From assembly GCA_036375695.1 (NCBI GenBank), contig DASVBU010000019.1:1-21492 (forward strand): a stretch of DNA of 21,492 nucleotides, in the 5' to 3' direction. The notes beneath the pieces are model-generated. The model did no database searches, was not told where the DNA came from, and saw only the letters and a list, made by a program, of their open reading frames with translations. Position 1 is the stretch's first letter, and each line of letters opens with the position of its first letter. The stretch is from ZC4RG35 sp036375695. GTDB lineage: Bacteria > Actinomycetota > Acidimicrobiia > Spongiisociales > ZC4RG35. The position numbers were made by a program, and so were the translations under genes. Positions 6,906 through 19,181 of this stretch are shown one piece after another.

Positions 6906-7777
6906 TGACCCGCGTTGTCCTCGATGTGCTCGATGATCAGGTCGGCCACGTCGACGCCGCTGGCTCCTTCGATTCCCTCCAGACCCGGTGAGGAGTTGAC
7001 CTCGAGCACCATGGGCCCCTCCTCGGAGGGGAGCATGTCGACGCCGGCGATCCCCAGACCCATCGTTTTGGCGGCCCGCACGGCGGTCGCCCTCTCCTTG
7101 GGTGTCAGTTTGATCGGCTCGGCGGTGCCGCCGCGGTGGAGGTTGGAGCGGAACTCGCCGGGCGCCCCTTTCCGCATCATTGCGGCCACGACCTTGCCGC
7201 CGATGACGAAGGCGCGGAGGTCCGTTCCCGCCGCCTCCTTGACGAACTGCTGGACGAGGATGTTGGCGTCCATCTGACGGAACGCCGTGATCACCGATTC
7301 CGCCGCCTTCCGGGTCTCGGCGAGCACCACCCCGAGCCCCTGCGTCCCCTCGAGCAGCTTGACCACCACCGGCGGCCCGCCCACGACCTCGAGCAGCCCG
7401 TCGATGTCCTGGGTGGAGTGGGCGAAGCTCGTGGTGGGGAGACCGACTCCGGCCCTCGACAGGAGCTGCATCGACTGCAGCTTGTCCCGGCTCCGGCTGA
7501 TGGCGTCGGAGCTGTTGGGCGTGTACACGTCGGCCATCTCGAACTGACGCACCACCGCGGTGCCGTAGAAGGTGTAGGTGGCGCCGATGCGCGGGATGAT
7601 GGCGTGCGGCTTCACCTCTTCGCCGCGATAGAGCACCTTCGGACGGCGTGCGGTGATGTCCATGTAGCACCGGAGGTAGTCGACGATGGAGACGTCGTGA
7701 CCGCGTGCCACCGCAGCCTCCCGGAGACGGGCGGTCGAGTAGAGGCTCGAGCTCCGGGAGAGGATGGCGATCTTCAC
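6902..7777 (-). CDS. rimK: Ribosomal protein S6--L-glutamate ligase family protein RimK
   Basis: An ATP-grasp ligase of 291 residues. E. coli RimK adds glutamates to the C terminus of ribosomal protein S6 and can make poly-alpha-glutamate. Similarity to E. coli RimK is strong along the length: MKIAILSRSSSLYS at the N terminus, IPRIGATYTFYGTAVVRQFEM at about 61-81 (given here by its ends), DKLQSMQLLSRAG (98-110), VVKLLEGTQGLGVVLAETR (138-156), FRSNLHRGG (209-217) and the metal-binding MVLEVNSSPGLEGIEG (256-271). The start is GTG 7777: GGAGA lies just upstream and the start codon overlaps the stop of the RimB-like gene as GTGA, so the two are translationally coupled. The frame is open far upstream, but that region carries the other gene. 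Whether S6 is the target here is not known. Confidence 0.94.
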   Translation of the reverse strand: MKIAILSRSSSLYSTARLREAAVARGHDVSIVDYLRCYMDITARRPKVLYRGEEVKPHAIIPRIGATYTFYGTAVVRQFEMADVYTPNSSDAISRSRDKLQSMQLLSRAGVGLPTTSFAHSTQDIDGLLEVVGGPPVVVKLLEGTQGLGVVLAETRKAAESVITAFRQMDANILVQQFVKEAAGTDLRAFVIGGKVVAAMMRKGAPGEFRSNLHRGGTAEPIKLTPKERATAVRAAKTMGLGIAGVDMLPSEEGPMVLEVNSSPGLEGIEGASGVDVADLIIEHIEDNAGH

Positions 7778-8220
7778 GGCGTCTCCATTCTGCTCGGTCG
7801 GGGGCCTACGTAACTGCGTGCCGGGTCGATTACGAACCCCCGCACCGTTCGGCGGCCCAGGAGCATGCGGAAGGTCATCTCGTCGCGGGTGGTCAGGTTG
7901 ACCAGGGCCTCGACCGGCACGCCGGCGACGACGATGGTCGTCCTGATCACGGGGCGCAGCTCGATGCGCCCGCCGGGGTTCTTCACCTTGCGTTCCGCCA
8001 CCACCAGCGCCTCGCAGGTGATGGCCGGTGTGCGCTTTCGCTGCCTCGGGTGGACCCGGAACCGGACCCAGGCCTCGCCGTCGCGCTCGAACCGCTTGAC
8101 GTTGAAGGCGTGGAGCGAGGAGTTGTCCGCCCCCGTGTCGACCTTGGCCTTGAGCTCGGGCACACCCAGGTCGGGGAGCGAGACCCACTCCCGCCAGCCG
8201 ATCGTCTTCCGGGCCGCCAT
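7774..8220 (-). CDS. RimB-like retropepsin-fold protease (PF05618, 'ATP-dependent zinc protease' family)
   Basis: A 148-residue protein of the family often labelled putative ATP-dependent zinc protease, which has the retropepsin aspartic-protease signature rather than a zinc motif. The signature is KAKVDTGADNSSLHAF at about 25-40, with the Asp-Thr-Gly triad. Later conserved pieces are GRIELRPVI and the LLGRR...FVIDPARSY end. In Pseudomonas the RimB protease of this type trims glutamate tails made by RimK, and the direct coupling to rimK here fits that pairing. The start is ATG 8220, the usual N terminus (MAARKTIGWREWV); it has no Shine-Dalgarno sequence but a TACGCT box 8 nt upstream. The frame is open to 8427, which I reject because the extra residues are low-complexity and would run through the divergent promoter and small gene. 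Confidence 0.85.
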   Translation of the reverse strand: MAARKTIGWREWVSLPDLGVPELKAKVDTGADNSSLHAFNVKRFERDGEAWVRFRVHPRQRKRTPAITCEALVVAERKVKNPGGRIELRPVIRTTIVVAGVPVEALVNLTTRDEMTFRMLLGRRTVRGFVIDPARSYVGPRPSRMETP

Positions 8221-8228
8221 GTGATGCG

Positions 8229-8234
8229 AGCGTA
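8229..8234 (-). promoter_or_regulatory. -10 box of a probable leaderless promoter for the rimB-rimK unit
   Basis: On the minus strand this reads TACGCT, 8 nt before the ATG at 8220. It sits in a 52-bp divergent region that also holds the box for the small membrane-peptide gene. Confidence 0.42.
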
Positions 8235-8259
8235 CCGGCGGCCGCTTTCGGGCCCGGCC

Positions 8260-8265
8260 TACCAT
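8260..8265 (+). promoter_or_regulatory. -10 box of a probable leaderless promoter for the small-ORF/MFS unit
   Basis: TACCAT lies 7 nt upstream of GTG 8273, with no ribosome binding site between. It matches TAnnnT well and faces away from the rimB-like gene. Confidence 0.45.
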
Positions 8266-8272
8266 CCCCGCC

Positions 8273-8416
8273 GTGACCGAGCGTCGTCCGCTCCCCGCCT
8301 GGTTGGTGGGGCTGCTCATCGCCATCGTCCTCTTCGTCCTGTTCCTGCTCGTCACCTCGTGGCTGGGCGTCGGTGACGACCCCGCCGTCGAGGAGGCGGT
8401 CCGCTTCCGGGCATGA
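8273..8416 (+). CDS. 47-residue single-pass membrane peptide
   Basis: A short open frame starting at GTG 8273 and ending at TGA 8416. The product begins MTERRPLPAW, has one strongly hydrophobic helix at about 11-34 (LVGLLIAIVLFVLFLLV followed by TSWLG), and ends in a short acidic/basic tail (DDPAVEEAVRFRA). The positive N-terminal residues predict N-in topology. Its stop overlaps the MFS start as ATGA, the classical coupling arrangement, and a TACCAT box lies 7 nt before its start codon. That context, more than the sequence, supports a real gene. I recognise no family; it may assist the transporter or simply deliver ribosomes to the coupled gene. Confidence 0.62.
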   Translation: MTERRPLPAWLVGLLIAIVLFVLFLLVTSWLGVGDDPAVEEAVRFRA

Positions 8417-9597
8417 CGCCGGCGCAACGCCGCGCCCTCGTGCTCGTGGCCGTCTCCCAGCTATTCGCCCTCGGGGTCTGGTTCTCGGCGTCCGCGGTGG
8501 CGCCACAACTGGAACACGAGTGGCAGCTGGGCGAGGGAGGGTCGGCGGCGCTGACGCTGGCCGTCCAGATCGGCTTCGTCGCGGGGGCGCTGTTGTCGGC
8601 CACCCTCAACGTCGCCGACCTGTTCCCCGCGCGGGCGGTGTTCGGGGCCAGCGCGGTGGCGGCGGCGCTGGCCAACCTCGGCCTGCTCGGGGTCGGACCG
8701 GGATCGTCGGCCCGGGCCTATCTGCTCCGCTTCGCCACCGGGTTGTTCCTCGCCGGCGTCTATCCCACGGGTCTCAAGGTGATGGCCGGGTGGTTCCGGG
8801 AGGGGAGGGGGATGGCCATGGGGTTGATGGTGGGGGCGCTGACGGTGGGCTCCGCGTCACCGCACCTGGTCCGTGGCATCGGTCTCGACTGGCCGGGAGT
8901 GGTCGCCGCCGCCTCCGTACTCACTCTGCTCTCGGCATTGATGATGGCCCGGGTGGGGGACGGCCCCTACGACGCCATGTCCCCACGGTTCCGCTGGCGA
9001 CAGGTGGCGGACGCCATGTCGACCCGGGGCACCCGTCTCGCCACCTTCGGGTACCTGGGGCACATGTGGGAGCTGTACGCCCTGTGGACCTGGACGGCTG
9101 CCTATCTCGCCGCCTCGGCCGCGGCCGCCGGCGGCGGCTATCCCTCGATCCCGGTCCTCACATTCCTGGTCATCGCCGCGGGTGGTGTCGGTGCCTGGGT
9201 GGCCGGGCGGATGGCCGACCGCTTGGGGAGGTCGCTGGTGGCCGGTGGCGCCATGGCCATCTCCGGTGCATGCTGTCTCGCCTCGGCCGTGGTCTTCGGT
9301 CTGCCGGCCTGGGTGGTGATCCCGGTGATGCTCGTCTGGGGTGTGACCGTGGTGGCCGACTCGGCCCAGTTCTCGGCGATGGTCACCGAGACCTCCACGC
9401 CCGAGACGCGGGGCACCGCCCTGACGATGCAGACGGCCCTCGGGTTCCTGCTCACGATGGTGACGATCTGGGCCGTCCCTCGTATCGCCGAGCTGATGTC
9501 GTGGCGATGGGCTTTCGTCGGCCTGGCCATCGGCCCCGGGCTCGGCGTCCTGGCGATGACCCGGTTCCGCCGGGTGATAGAGACCGCATACCCTTGA
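8413..9597 (+). CDS. Major facilitator superfamily transporter
   Basis: A 394-residue polytopic membrane protein with about 12 hydrophobic segments and an MFS layout. The loop after helix 2 reads LNVADLFPARAVFG (in place of the usual GxxxDRxGRR). A recognisable helix 4-5 region is RFATGLFLAGVYPTGLKVMAGWF at about 106-128, and the second-half repeat of the loop motif, GRMADRLGRS, lies at about 268-277. Substrate and direction cannot be deduced; the family includes nitrate, sugar and drug exporters. The ATG at 8413 overlaps the small membrane-peptide gene. The stop codon TGA at 9595-9597 lies inside the -35 box of the rpoBC promoter, so transcription probably runs on into rpoB at some level. 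Confidence 0.87.
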   Translation: MTPAQRRALVLVAVSQLFALGVWFSASAVAPQLEHEWQLGEGGSAALTLAVQIGFVAGALLSATLNVADLFPARAVFGASAVAAALANLGLLGVGPGSSARAYLLRFATGLFLAGVYPTGLKVMAGWFREGRGMAMGLMVGALTVGSASPHLVRGIGLDWPGVVAAASVLTLLSALMMARVGDGPYDAMSPRFRWRQVADAMSTRGTRLATFGYLGHMWELYALWTWTAAYLAASAAAAGGGYPSIPVLTFLVIAAGGVGAWVAGRMADRLGRSLVAGGAMAISGACCLASAVVFGLPAWVVIPVMLVWGVTVVADSAQFSAMVTETSTPETRGTALTMQTALGFLLTMVTIWAVPRIAELMSWRWAFVGLAIGPGLGVLAMTRFRRVIETAYP

Positions 9598-9623
9598 CGC
9601 TGTTTCGCCACCTGCGATAGGAT
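9594..9623 (+). promoter_or_regulatory. Promoter of rpoBC (TTGACG-18-TAGGAT)
   Basis: A -35 box TTGACG (9594-9599) and a -10 box TAGGAT (9618-9623) are separated by 18 bp. This is the best sigma-70-type match in the left half of the window. Transcription from it would start near 9630 and give a leader of about 138 nt before rpoB. The -35 box contains the MFS stop codon. Confidence 0.7.
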
Positions 9624-9691
9624 GCCGGCGGCCCTCAGAAGGGGCTCCCGGTCATCGCTGGGGCGGTGGCCGAAGGTCGATGTGTTTCGAG

Positions 9692-9719
9692 TTGGAAATG
9701 CTGGCATGCCTGCTAGCAT
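9692..9719 (+). promoter_or_regulatory. Possible second rpoB promoter (TTGGAA-16-TAGCAT)
   Basis: TTGGAA (9692-9697) and TAGCAT (9714-9719) with a 16-bp spacer could form a second promoter, giving a leader of about 42 nt. Both boxes lie in the arms of the inverted repeat at 9694-9722, so this stretch may be either a promoter or an RNA hairpin. Confidence 0.35.
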
Positions 9720-9722
9720 TCC
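9694..9722 (+). promoter_or_regulatory. Hairpin in the rpoB leader (attenuator candidate)
   Basis: The arm 9694-9705 (GGAAATGCTGGC) pairs with 9712-9722 (GCTAGCATTCC): 11 pairs with one bulged A and one G-U, around a 6-base loop. A weakly U-rich stretch (TTTCCTT) follows directly. It is 33 bases upstream of the rpoB ribosome binding site. It could attenuate transcription into rpoBC or be an operator dyad. Confidence 0.45.
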
Positions 9723-9754
9723 TTTCCTTGCCGTCACCCCTCGAACACGACCTC

Positions 9755-9761
9755 AAGGAGG
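9755..9761 (+). promoter_or_regulatory. Ribosome binding site that fixes the TTG start of rpoB
   Basis: AAGGAGG, a full anti-Shine-Dalgarno match, lies 6 nt before TTG 9768. No in-frame ATG or GTG is suitably placed, so the rare TTG start is well supported. Confidence 0.85.
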
Positions 9762-9767
9762 CACCCC

Positions 9768-13139
<3,372 letters not shown>

Positions 13140-13142
13140 ACG

Positions 13143-13158
13143 TAGAGCAGTAGAGCAG
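13143..13158 (+). repeat. 8-bp tandem duplication in the rpoB-rpoC gap
   Basis: TAGAGCAG occurs twice back to back in the 44-bp spacer. The only ribosome binding site candidate for rpoC is the weak AGAGAG at 13174-13179. The duplication looks like slippage and has no evident role. Confidence 0.6.
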
Positions 13159-13183
13159 AACCCCCGAGCGAGCAGAGAGCGAT

Positions 13184-17098
<3,915 letters not shown>

Positions 17099-17104
17099 TC
17101 GTTG

Positions 17105-17138
17105 CCATGGTGGGGCCGGTCGAATGGCCCCACCATGG
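17105..17138 (+). terminator. Perfect 13-bp hairpin after rpoC
   Basis: CCATGGTGGGGCC (17105-17117) pairs without mismatch with GGCCCCACCATGG (17126-17138) around an 8-base loop. It begins 6 nt after the rpoC stop codon. No U tract follows (ATGATTTGCC), so it fits the U-poor terminators often reported in actinobacteria. A processing or mRNA 3'-end stabilising role is also possible. Confidence 0.7.
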
Positions 17139-17150
17139 ATGATTTGCCTA

Positions 17151-17179
17151 TTGACATCGAGAGGTGGCGATGTCACTCT
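17151..17179 (+). promoter_or_regulatory. Possible promoter of the Thr-rich membrane protein gene (TTGACA-17-CACTCT)
   Basis: A perfect -35 hexamer TTGACA (17151-17156) follows the rpoC hairpin. At 17 bp spacing the -10 would be CACTCT (17174-17179), matching the consensus only at the conserved A and final T. The position between a terminator and the next gene supports it; the -10 is poor. Confidence 0.42.
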
Positions 17180-17213
17180 GCGTGATCTGACGCTGCCCTA
17201 GGGGTGCACGCCG

Positions 17214-17903
17214 ATGACCGAGCCGATCGGCGACGACAACAATCTCGACCCGCAATCGCTGGCCAAGAGACTGGCCGAGCAATTGCGCTCGTCCGCCCCT
17301 CCCCAGCGCCGCCGGCGCCGACGGCGGCGGCGTGAGCGGCGTCGATTCGAGTTCCCCACGGTCGGCCTGATCCGCTTCCTGGGAGGCGCCCTGGTGGTGG
17401 CGGGTGTGTTCTTCGGAGCGGCCGCAGCCCTGCCCAAGATGGCGGACTTCCTGGCCGAGCTGGGTGACCGCAATCCGACCGATGACCTGAACCCGTCCTT
17501 CTCGGGGCAGCTCTCGCCCACGGGTTCCACCGAGCAGCCACCCGCCGATGAGCCGGTGTTGGTGGCGTCGTCGACCACCACCACTGTGAGTGGTCAGGCA
17601 ACGACCACGAGCGCCCCCAGACTCCGGCGGGGCGGCGGGGCGACGACATCGCCATCGACCCCGCCCCCGGTGACCACGCCCACCACGGTCACCAGCACGA
17701 CCCGGGCCACGCTGCCACCGACGACGGCCGGCCCGGGCAAGCCCAAGACCACCACGACCACGTCGACGACCACGTCCACGACCACCACGACGACCACCAC
17801 GTCGACGACCACAACGACGACGATTCCGGAGTCGACGACCACGGAAGACACGACGACGAGTACGACGACGATCGATTCGGGTGGTGGCGACGATGAGCCG
17901 TAG
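17214..17903 (+). CDS. Unrecognised single-pass membrane protein with Arg-rich stretch and Thr-rich tail
   Basis: A 229-residue protein I cannot assign to a family. Residues 1-30 are polar. Residues 32-44 hold 12 Arg out of 13 (nine Arg, Glu, three Arg). One transmembrane helix follows at about 52-74 (LIRFLGGALVVAGVFFGAAA). The rest is a low-complexity tail rich in Thr, Ser and Pro, including long Thr runs (about 180-220), and ends DSGGGDDEP. The Arg cluster before the helix predicts cytoplasmic N terminus and exported tail, a mucin-like stalk that could be O-glycosylated. No enzymatic domain or cell-wall anchor is present. AGGGG lies 9 nt before ATG 17214. The Thr codons (ACC/ACG) make a nearly trinucleotide-repetitive stretch. 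The gene stands alone between rpoC and rpsL, probably with its own promoter. Confidence 0.72.
   Translation: MTEPIGDDNNLDPQSLAKRLAEQLRSSAPPQRRRRRRRRRERRRFEFPTVGLIRFLGGALVVAGVFFGAAAALPKMADFLAELGDRNPTDDLNPSFSGQLSPTGSTEQPPADEPVLVASSTTTTVSGQATTTSAPRLRRGGGATTSPSTPPPVTTPTTVTSTTRATLPPTTAGPGKPKTTTTTSTTTSTTTTTTTTSTTTTTTIPESTTTEDTTTSTTTIDSGGGDDEP
17746..17870 (+). repeat. ACC/ACG trinucleotide-rich tract encoding poly-Thr
   Basis: A coding low-complexity tract made mainly of ACC and ACG codons with interspersed TCG/TCC (Ser). Mixed codons rather than one pure triplet limit simple slippage, but unequal recombination could change the tail length. Confidence 0.75.
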
Positions 17904-17934
17904 GCGCTCGAGACGTCCTCGTCTGGAAACCCCC

Positions 17935-17993
17935 CTACCCCCGGCCTACGGCCGGCGGTACCTTCCCCCAGCCTGCGGCTGGGGGACTGATCC
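17935..17993. repeat. Double-hairpin repeat, copy 1
   Basis: A 59-bp unit beginning CTACCCCCGG and ending ACTGATCC. Hairpin A is CCGGCC-TAC-GGCCGG (17941-17955). Hairpin B is a 9-bp stem, CCCCCAGCC-TGC-GGCTGGGGG (17965-17985). GGTACC lies between them. Copy 2 follows after a 5-bp spacer and differs at 3 of 59 positions. Confidence 0.85.
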
Positions 17994-17998
17994 TGGCT

Positions 17999-18057
17999 CT
18001 ACCCCCGGCCTACGGCCGGCGGTACCTTCCCCCGGCCTTCGGCCGGGGGACTGATCC
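17999..18057. repeat. Double-hairpin repeat, copy 2
   Basis: Same 59-bp unit, offset by 64 bp. Hairpin A is identical (18005-18019). Hairpin B is CCCCCGGCC-TTC-GGCCGGGGG (18029-18049). The three differences from copy 1 are one loop base (G to T) and the two partners of one base pair (A-T to G-C), so the stem is fully kept. The unit ends 14 bp before the -35 box of the rpsL promoter. Confidence 0.85.
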
Positions 18058-18071
18058 GTGCGGGATTCGAT

Positions 18072-18101
18072 TTGTCACTACCTGACGGCGCGCCATAGAA
18101 T
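18072..18101 (+). promoter_or_regulatory. Promoter of the str operon (TTGTCA-18-TAGAAT)
   Basis: A -35 box TTGTCA (18072-18077) and a near-consensus -10 box TAGAAT (18096-18101) with 18-bp spacing. Transcription would start near 18108 and give a leader of about 125 nt before rpsL. Confidence 0.72.
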
Positions 18102-18232
18102 CACCCATCGGCTTCCCCACGCCGCCGCGCGCGGTGTCACGGAGCGCCGCCGGGCGCCGTCTCGCACCCGGCAAAGCAAGACTCAGGATCGGCTCACGGG
18201 TTGTCGTGTGCCGTCCTCCGATTAGGAGCGCA

Positions 18233-18604
18233 ATGCCAACCATCGAGCAGCTTGTCCGCGAGGGCAGGAAGGCCAAGAAGAAGAAGACGAAGACCGCGGG
18301 TCTCGCCGGGGCGCCACAGCGTCGCGGTGTCTGCACGCGTGTCTACACCGTCACTCCCAAGAAGCCGAACTCCGCCCTCCGCAAGGTCTGCCGTGTCCGT
18401 CTCAACTCCGGGGTGGAGGTGACCGCCTACATCCCGGGTGAGGGGCACAACCTCCAGGAGCACAGCATCGTCCTGGTGCGTGGTGGCCGTGTCCGCGACC
18501 TACCGGGTGTCCGTTACAAGGTGATCCGGGGGGCCATGGACGCTGCCGGCGTCAGCGACCGCAAGAAGGCCCGCAGCCGATACGGGACCAAGAAGGCCTC
18601 CTGA
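18233..18604 (+). CDS. rpsL: 30S ribosomal protein S12
   Basis: S12, 123 residues, sits at the decoding centre of the small subunit. The sequence is standard: MPTIEQLVREGRK at the start, RGVCTRVYTVTPKKPNSALRK (quoted by its ends) with Lys43 intact, GEGHNLQEHS, and RSRYGTKKAS at the end. Residue 88 is Arg (GGRVRDLPGVRY) where E. coli, Mycobacterium and most bacteria have Lys. The start ATG 18233 has AGGAG (18224-18228) 4 nt upstream. The frame is open to 18134 but the conserved N terminus and ribosome binding site exclude an extension. First gene of the str operon, one base from rpsG. Confidence 0.98.
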   Translation: MPTIEQLVREGRKAKKKKTKTAGLAGAPQRRGVCTRVYTVTPKKPNSALRKVCRVRLNSGVEVTAYIPGEGHNLQEHSIVLVRGGRVRDLPGVRYKVIRGAMDAAGVSDRKKARSRYGTKKAS

Positions 18605-18605
18605 C

Positions 18606-19073
18606 ATGAGACGAGCACCCGCCCAGAAGCGCCGCGTCGAGCCAGATCCGGTATTCCGGTCGGTGCTCGTCAGCCAGGTGATCAACAAGGTCCTCCTCAA
18701 GGGAAAGAAGGAGCTGGCCCGGACCATCGTCTACCAGGCCCTGGAGACGGTGGAGCAGCGGACCAGCCAGGACCCGACAGTGGTCCTCAAGCGGGCCATA
18801 GACAACATCCGGCCCCAGGTGGAGGTCCGGTCCCGCCGTGTCGGCGGGAGCAACTACCAGGTGCCCGTGGAGGTCTCGCCACGGCGCCAGAACACACTGG
18901 CCATTCGATGGCTGGTGGACTTCGCCAGGCGACGCCGGGAGCCCACCATGGCTCTCCGTCTGGCAAACGAGATCCTCGACGCCTCCAACAACACGGGGGC
19001 GGCGGTGAAGCGGAAGGAAGACGTTCACAAGATGGCGGAGTCCAACAAGGCCTTCGCCCACTATCGCTGGTAA
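18606..19073 (+). CDS. rpsG: 30S ribosomal protein S7
   Basis: S7, 155 residues, the primary assembly protein of the 30S head domain that binds the 3' major domain of 16S rRNA and lies near the E site. Family landmarks are KVLLKGKK at about 28-35, RRVGGSNYQVPVEV (about 77-90), RWLVDFARRR (about 101-110) and the C terminus KRKEDVHKMAESNKAFAHYRW (quoted by its ends). Its length is normal. Its ATG is a single base after the rpsL stop, so translation is probably coupled; an independent ribosome binding site is weak. A 108-bp gap separates it from fusA. Confidence 0.98.
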   Translation: MRRAPAQKRRVEPDPVFRSVLVSQVINKVLLKGKKELARTIVYQALETVEQRTSQDPTVVLKRAIDNIRPQVEVRSRRVGGSNYQVPVEVSPRRQNTLAIRWLVDFARRRREPTMALRLANEILDASNNTGAAVKRKEDVHKMAESNKAFAHYRW

Positions 19074-19100
19074 GGAAGAAGACCCGAACGTTCCGGCAGG

Positions 19101-19125
19101 CGGGCCCATAAAGGCTCCGGGCCCG
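19101..19125 (+). other. Hairpin in the rpsG-fusA gap
   Basis: CGGGCCC (19101-19107) and GGGCCCG (19119-19125) can form a 7-bp stem with an 11-base loop containing ATAAAGG. It lies between rpsG and fusA, where it might set relative expression. No U tract follows, and the leader of fusA has only a distant GGAG. Confidence 0.4.
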
Positions 19126-19181
19126 AACCACAGGACGAGGGACGTTCACAACTGAATAGAGCCGGAGTAGTAGACAACGAG

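Larger units (their letters stand above)
17904..18232. other. 329-bp non-coding region before rpsL
   Basis: The region holds a tandem pair of 59-bp double-hairpin units (17935-17993 and 17999-18057), a promoter (18072-18101), and a leader of about 125 nt ending in the rpsL ribosome binding site. An open frame in phase with rpsL begins at GTG 18134, but nothing supports it being translated. I see no tRNA or other recognised RNA. Confidence 0.7.

Noticed and set aside
5514..7670. 718-codon open frame on the minus strand covering the acyl-CoA dehydrogenase, whiB and part of rimK
   Set aside because: It is a shadow frame across three well-supported genes, including rimK in another frame, and its translation has no recognisable domain.
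17746..17870. Phase-variable microsatellite in the Thr-rich gene
   Set aside because: The codons alternate ACC/ACG/TCG/TCC irregularly and the units are triplets, so length change would not shift frame; on/off switching is not supported.
17935..18057. CRISPR-like reading of the tandem repeat before rpsL
   Set aside because: There are only two units, the spacer is 5 bp, and each unit holds two hairpins; no cas gene is near.
18134..18232. 33-residue N-terminal extension of S12, or an upstream peptide in phase with rpsL
   Set aside because: S12 starts at MPTIEQLV with AGGAG before it. The extension has no ribosome binding site and no family support.
19020..19151. 11-bp direct repeat GACGTTCACAA, once at the end of rpsG and once before fusA
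   Set aside because: Repeats of this length are expected by chance in 21 kb, one copy is in conserved coding sequence (DVHK codons), and no further structure accompanies it.
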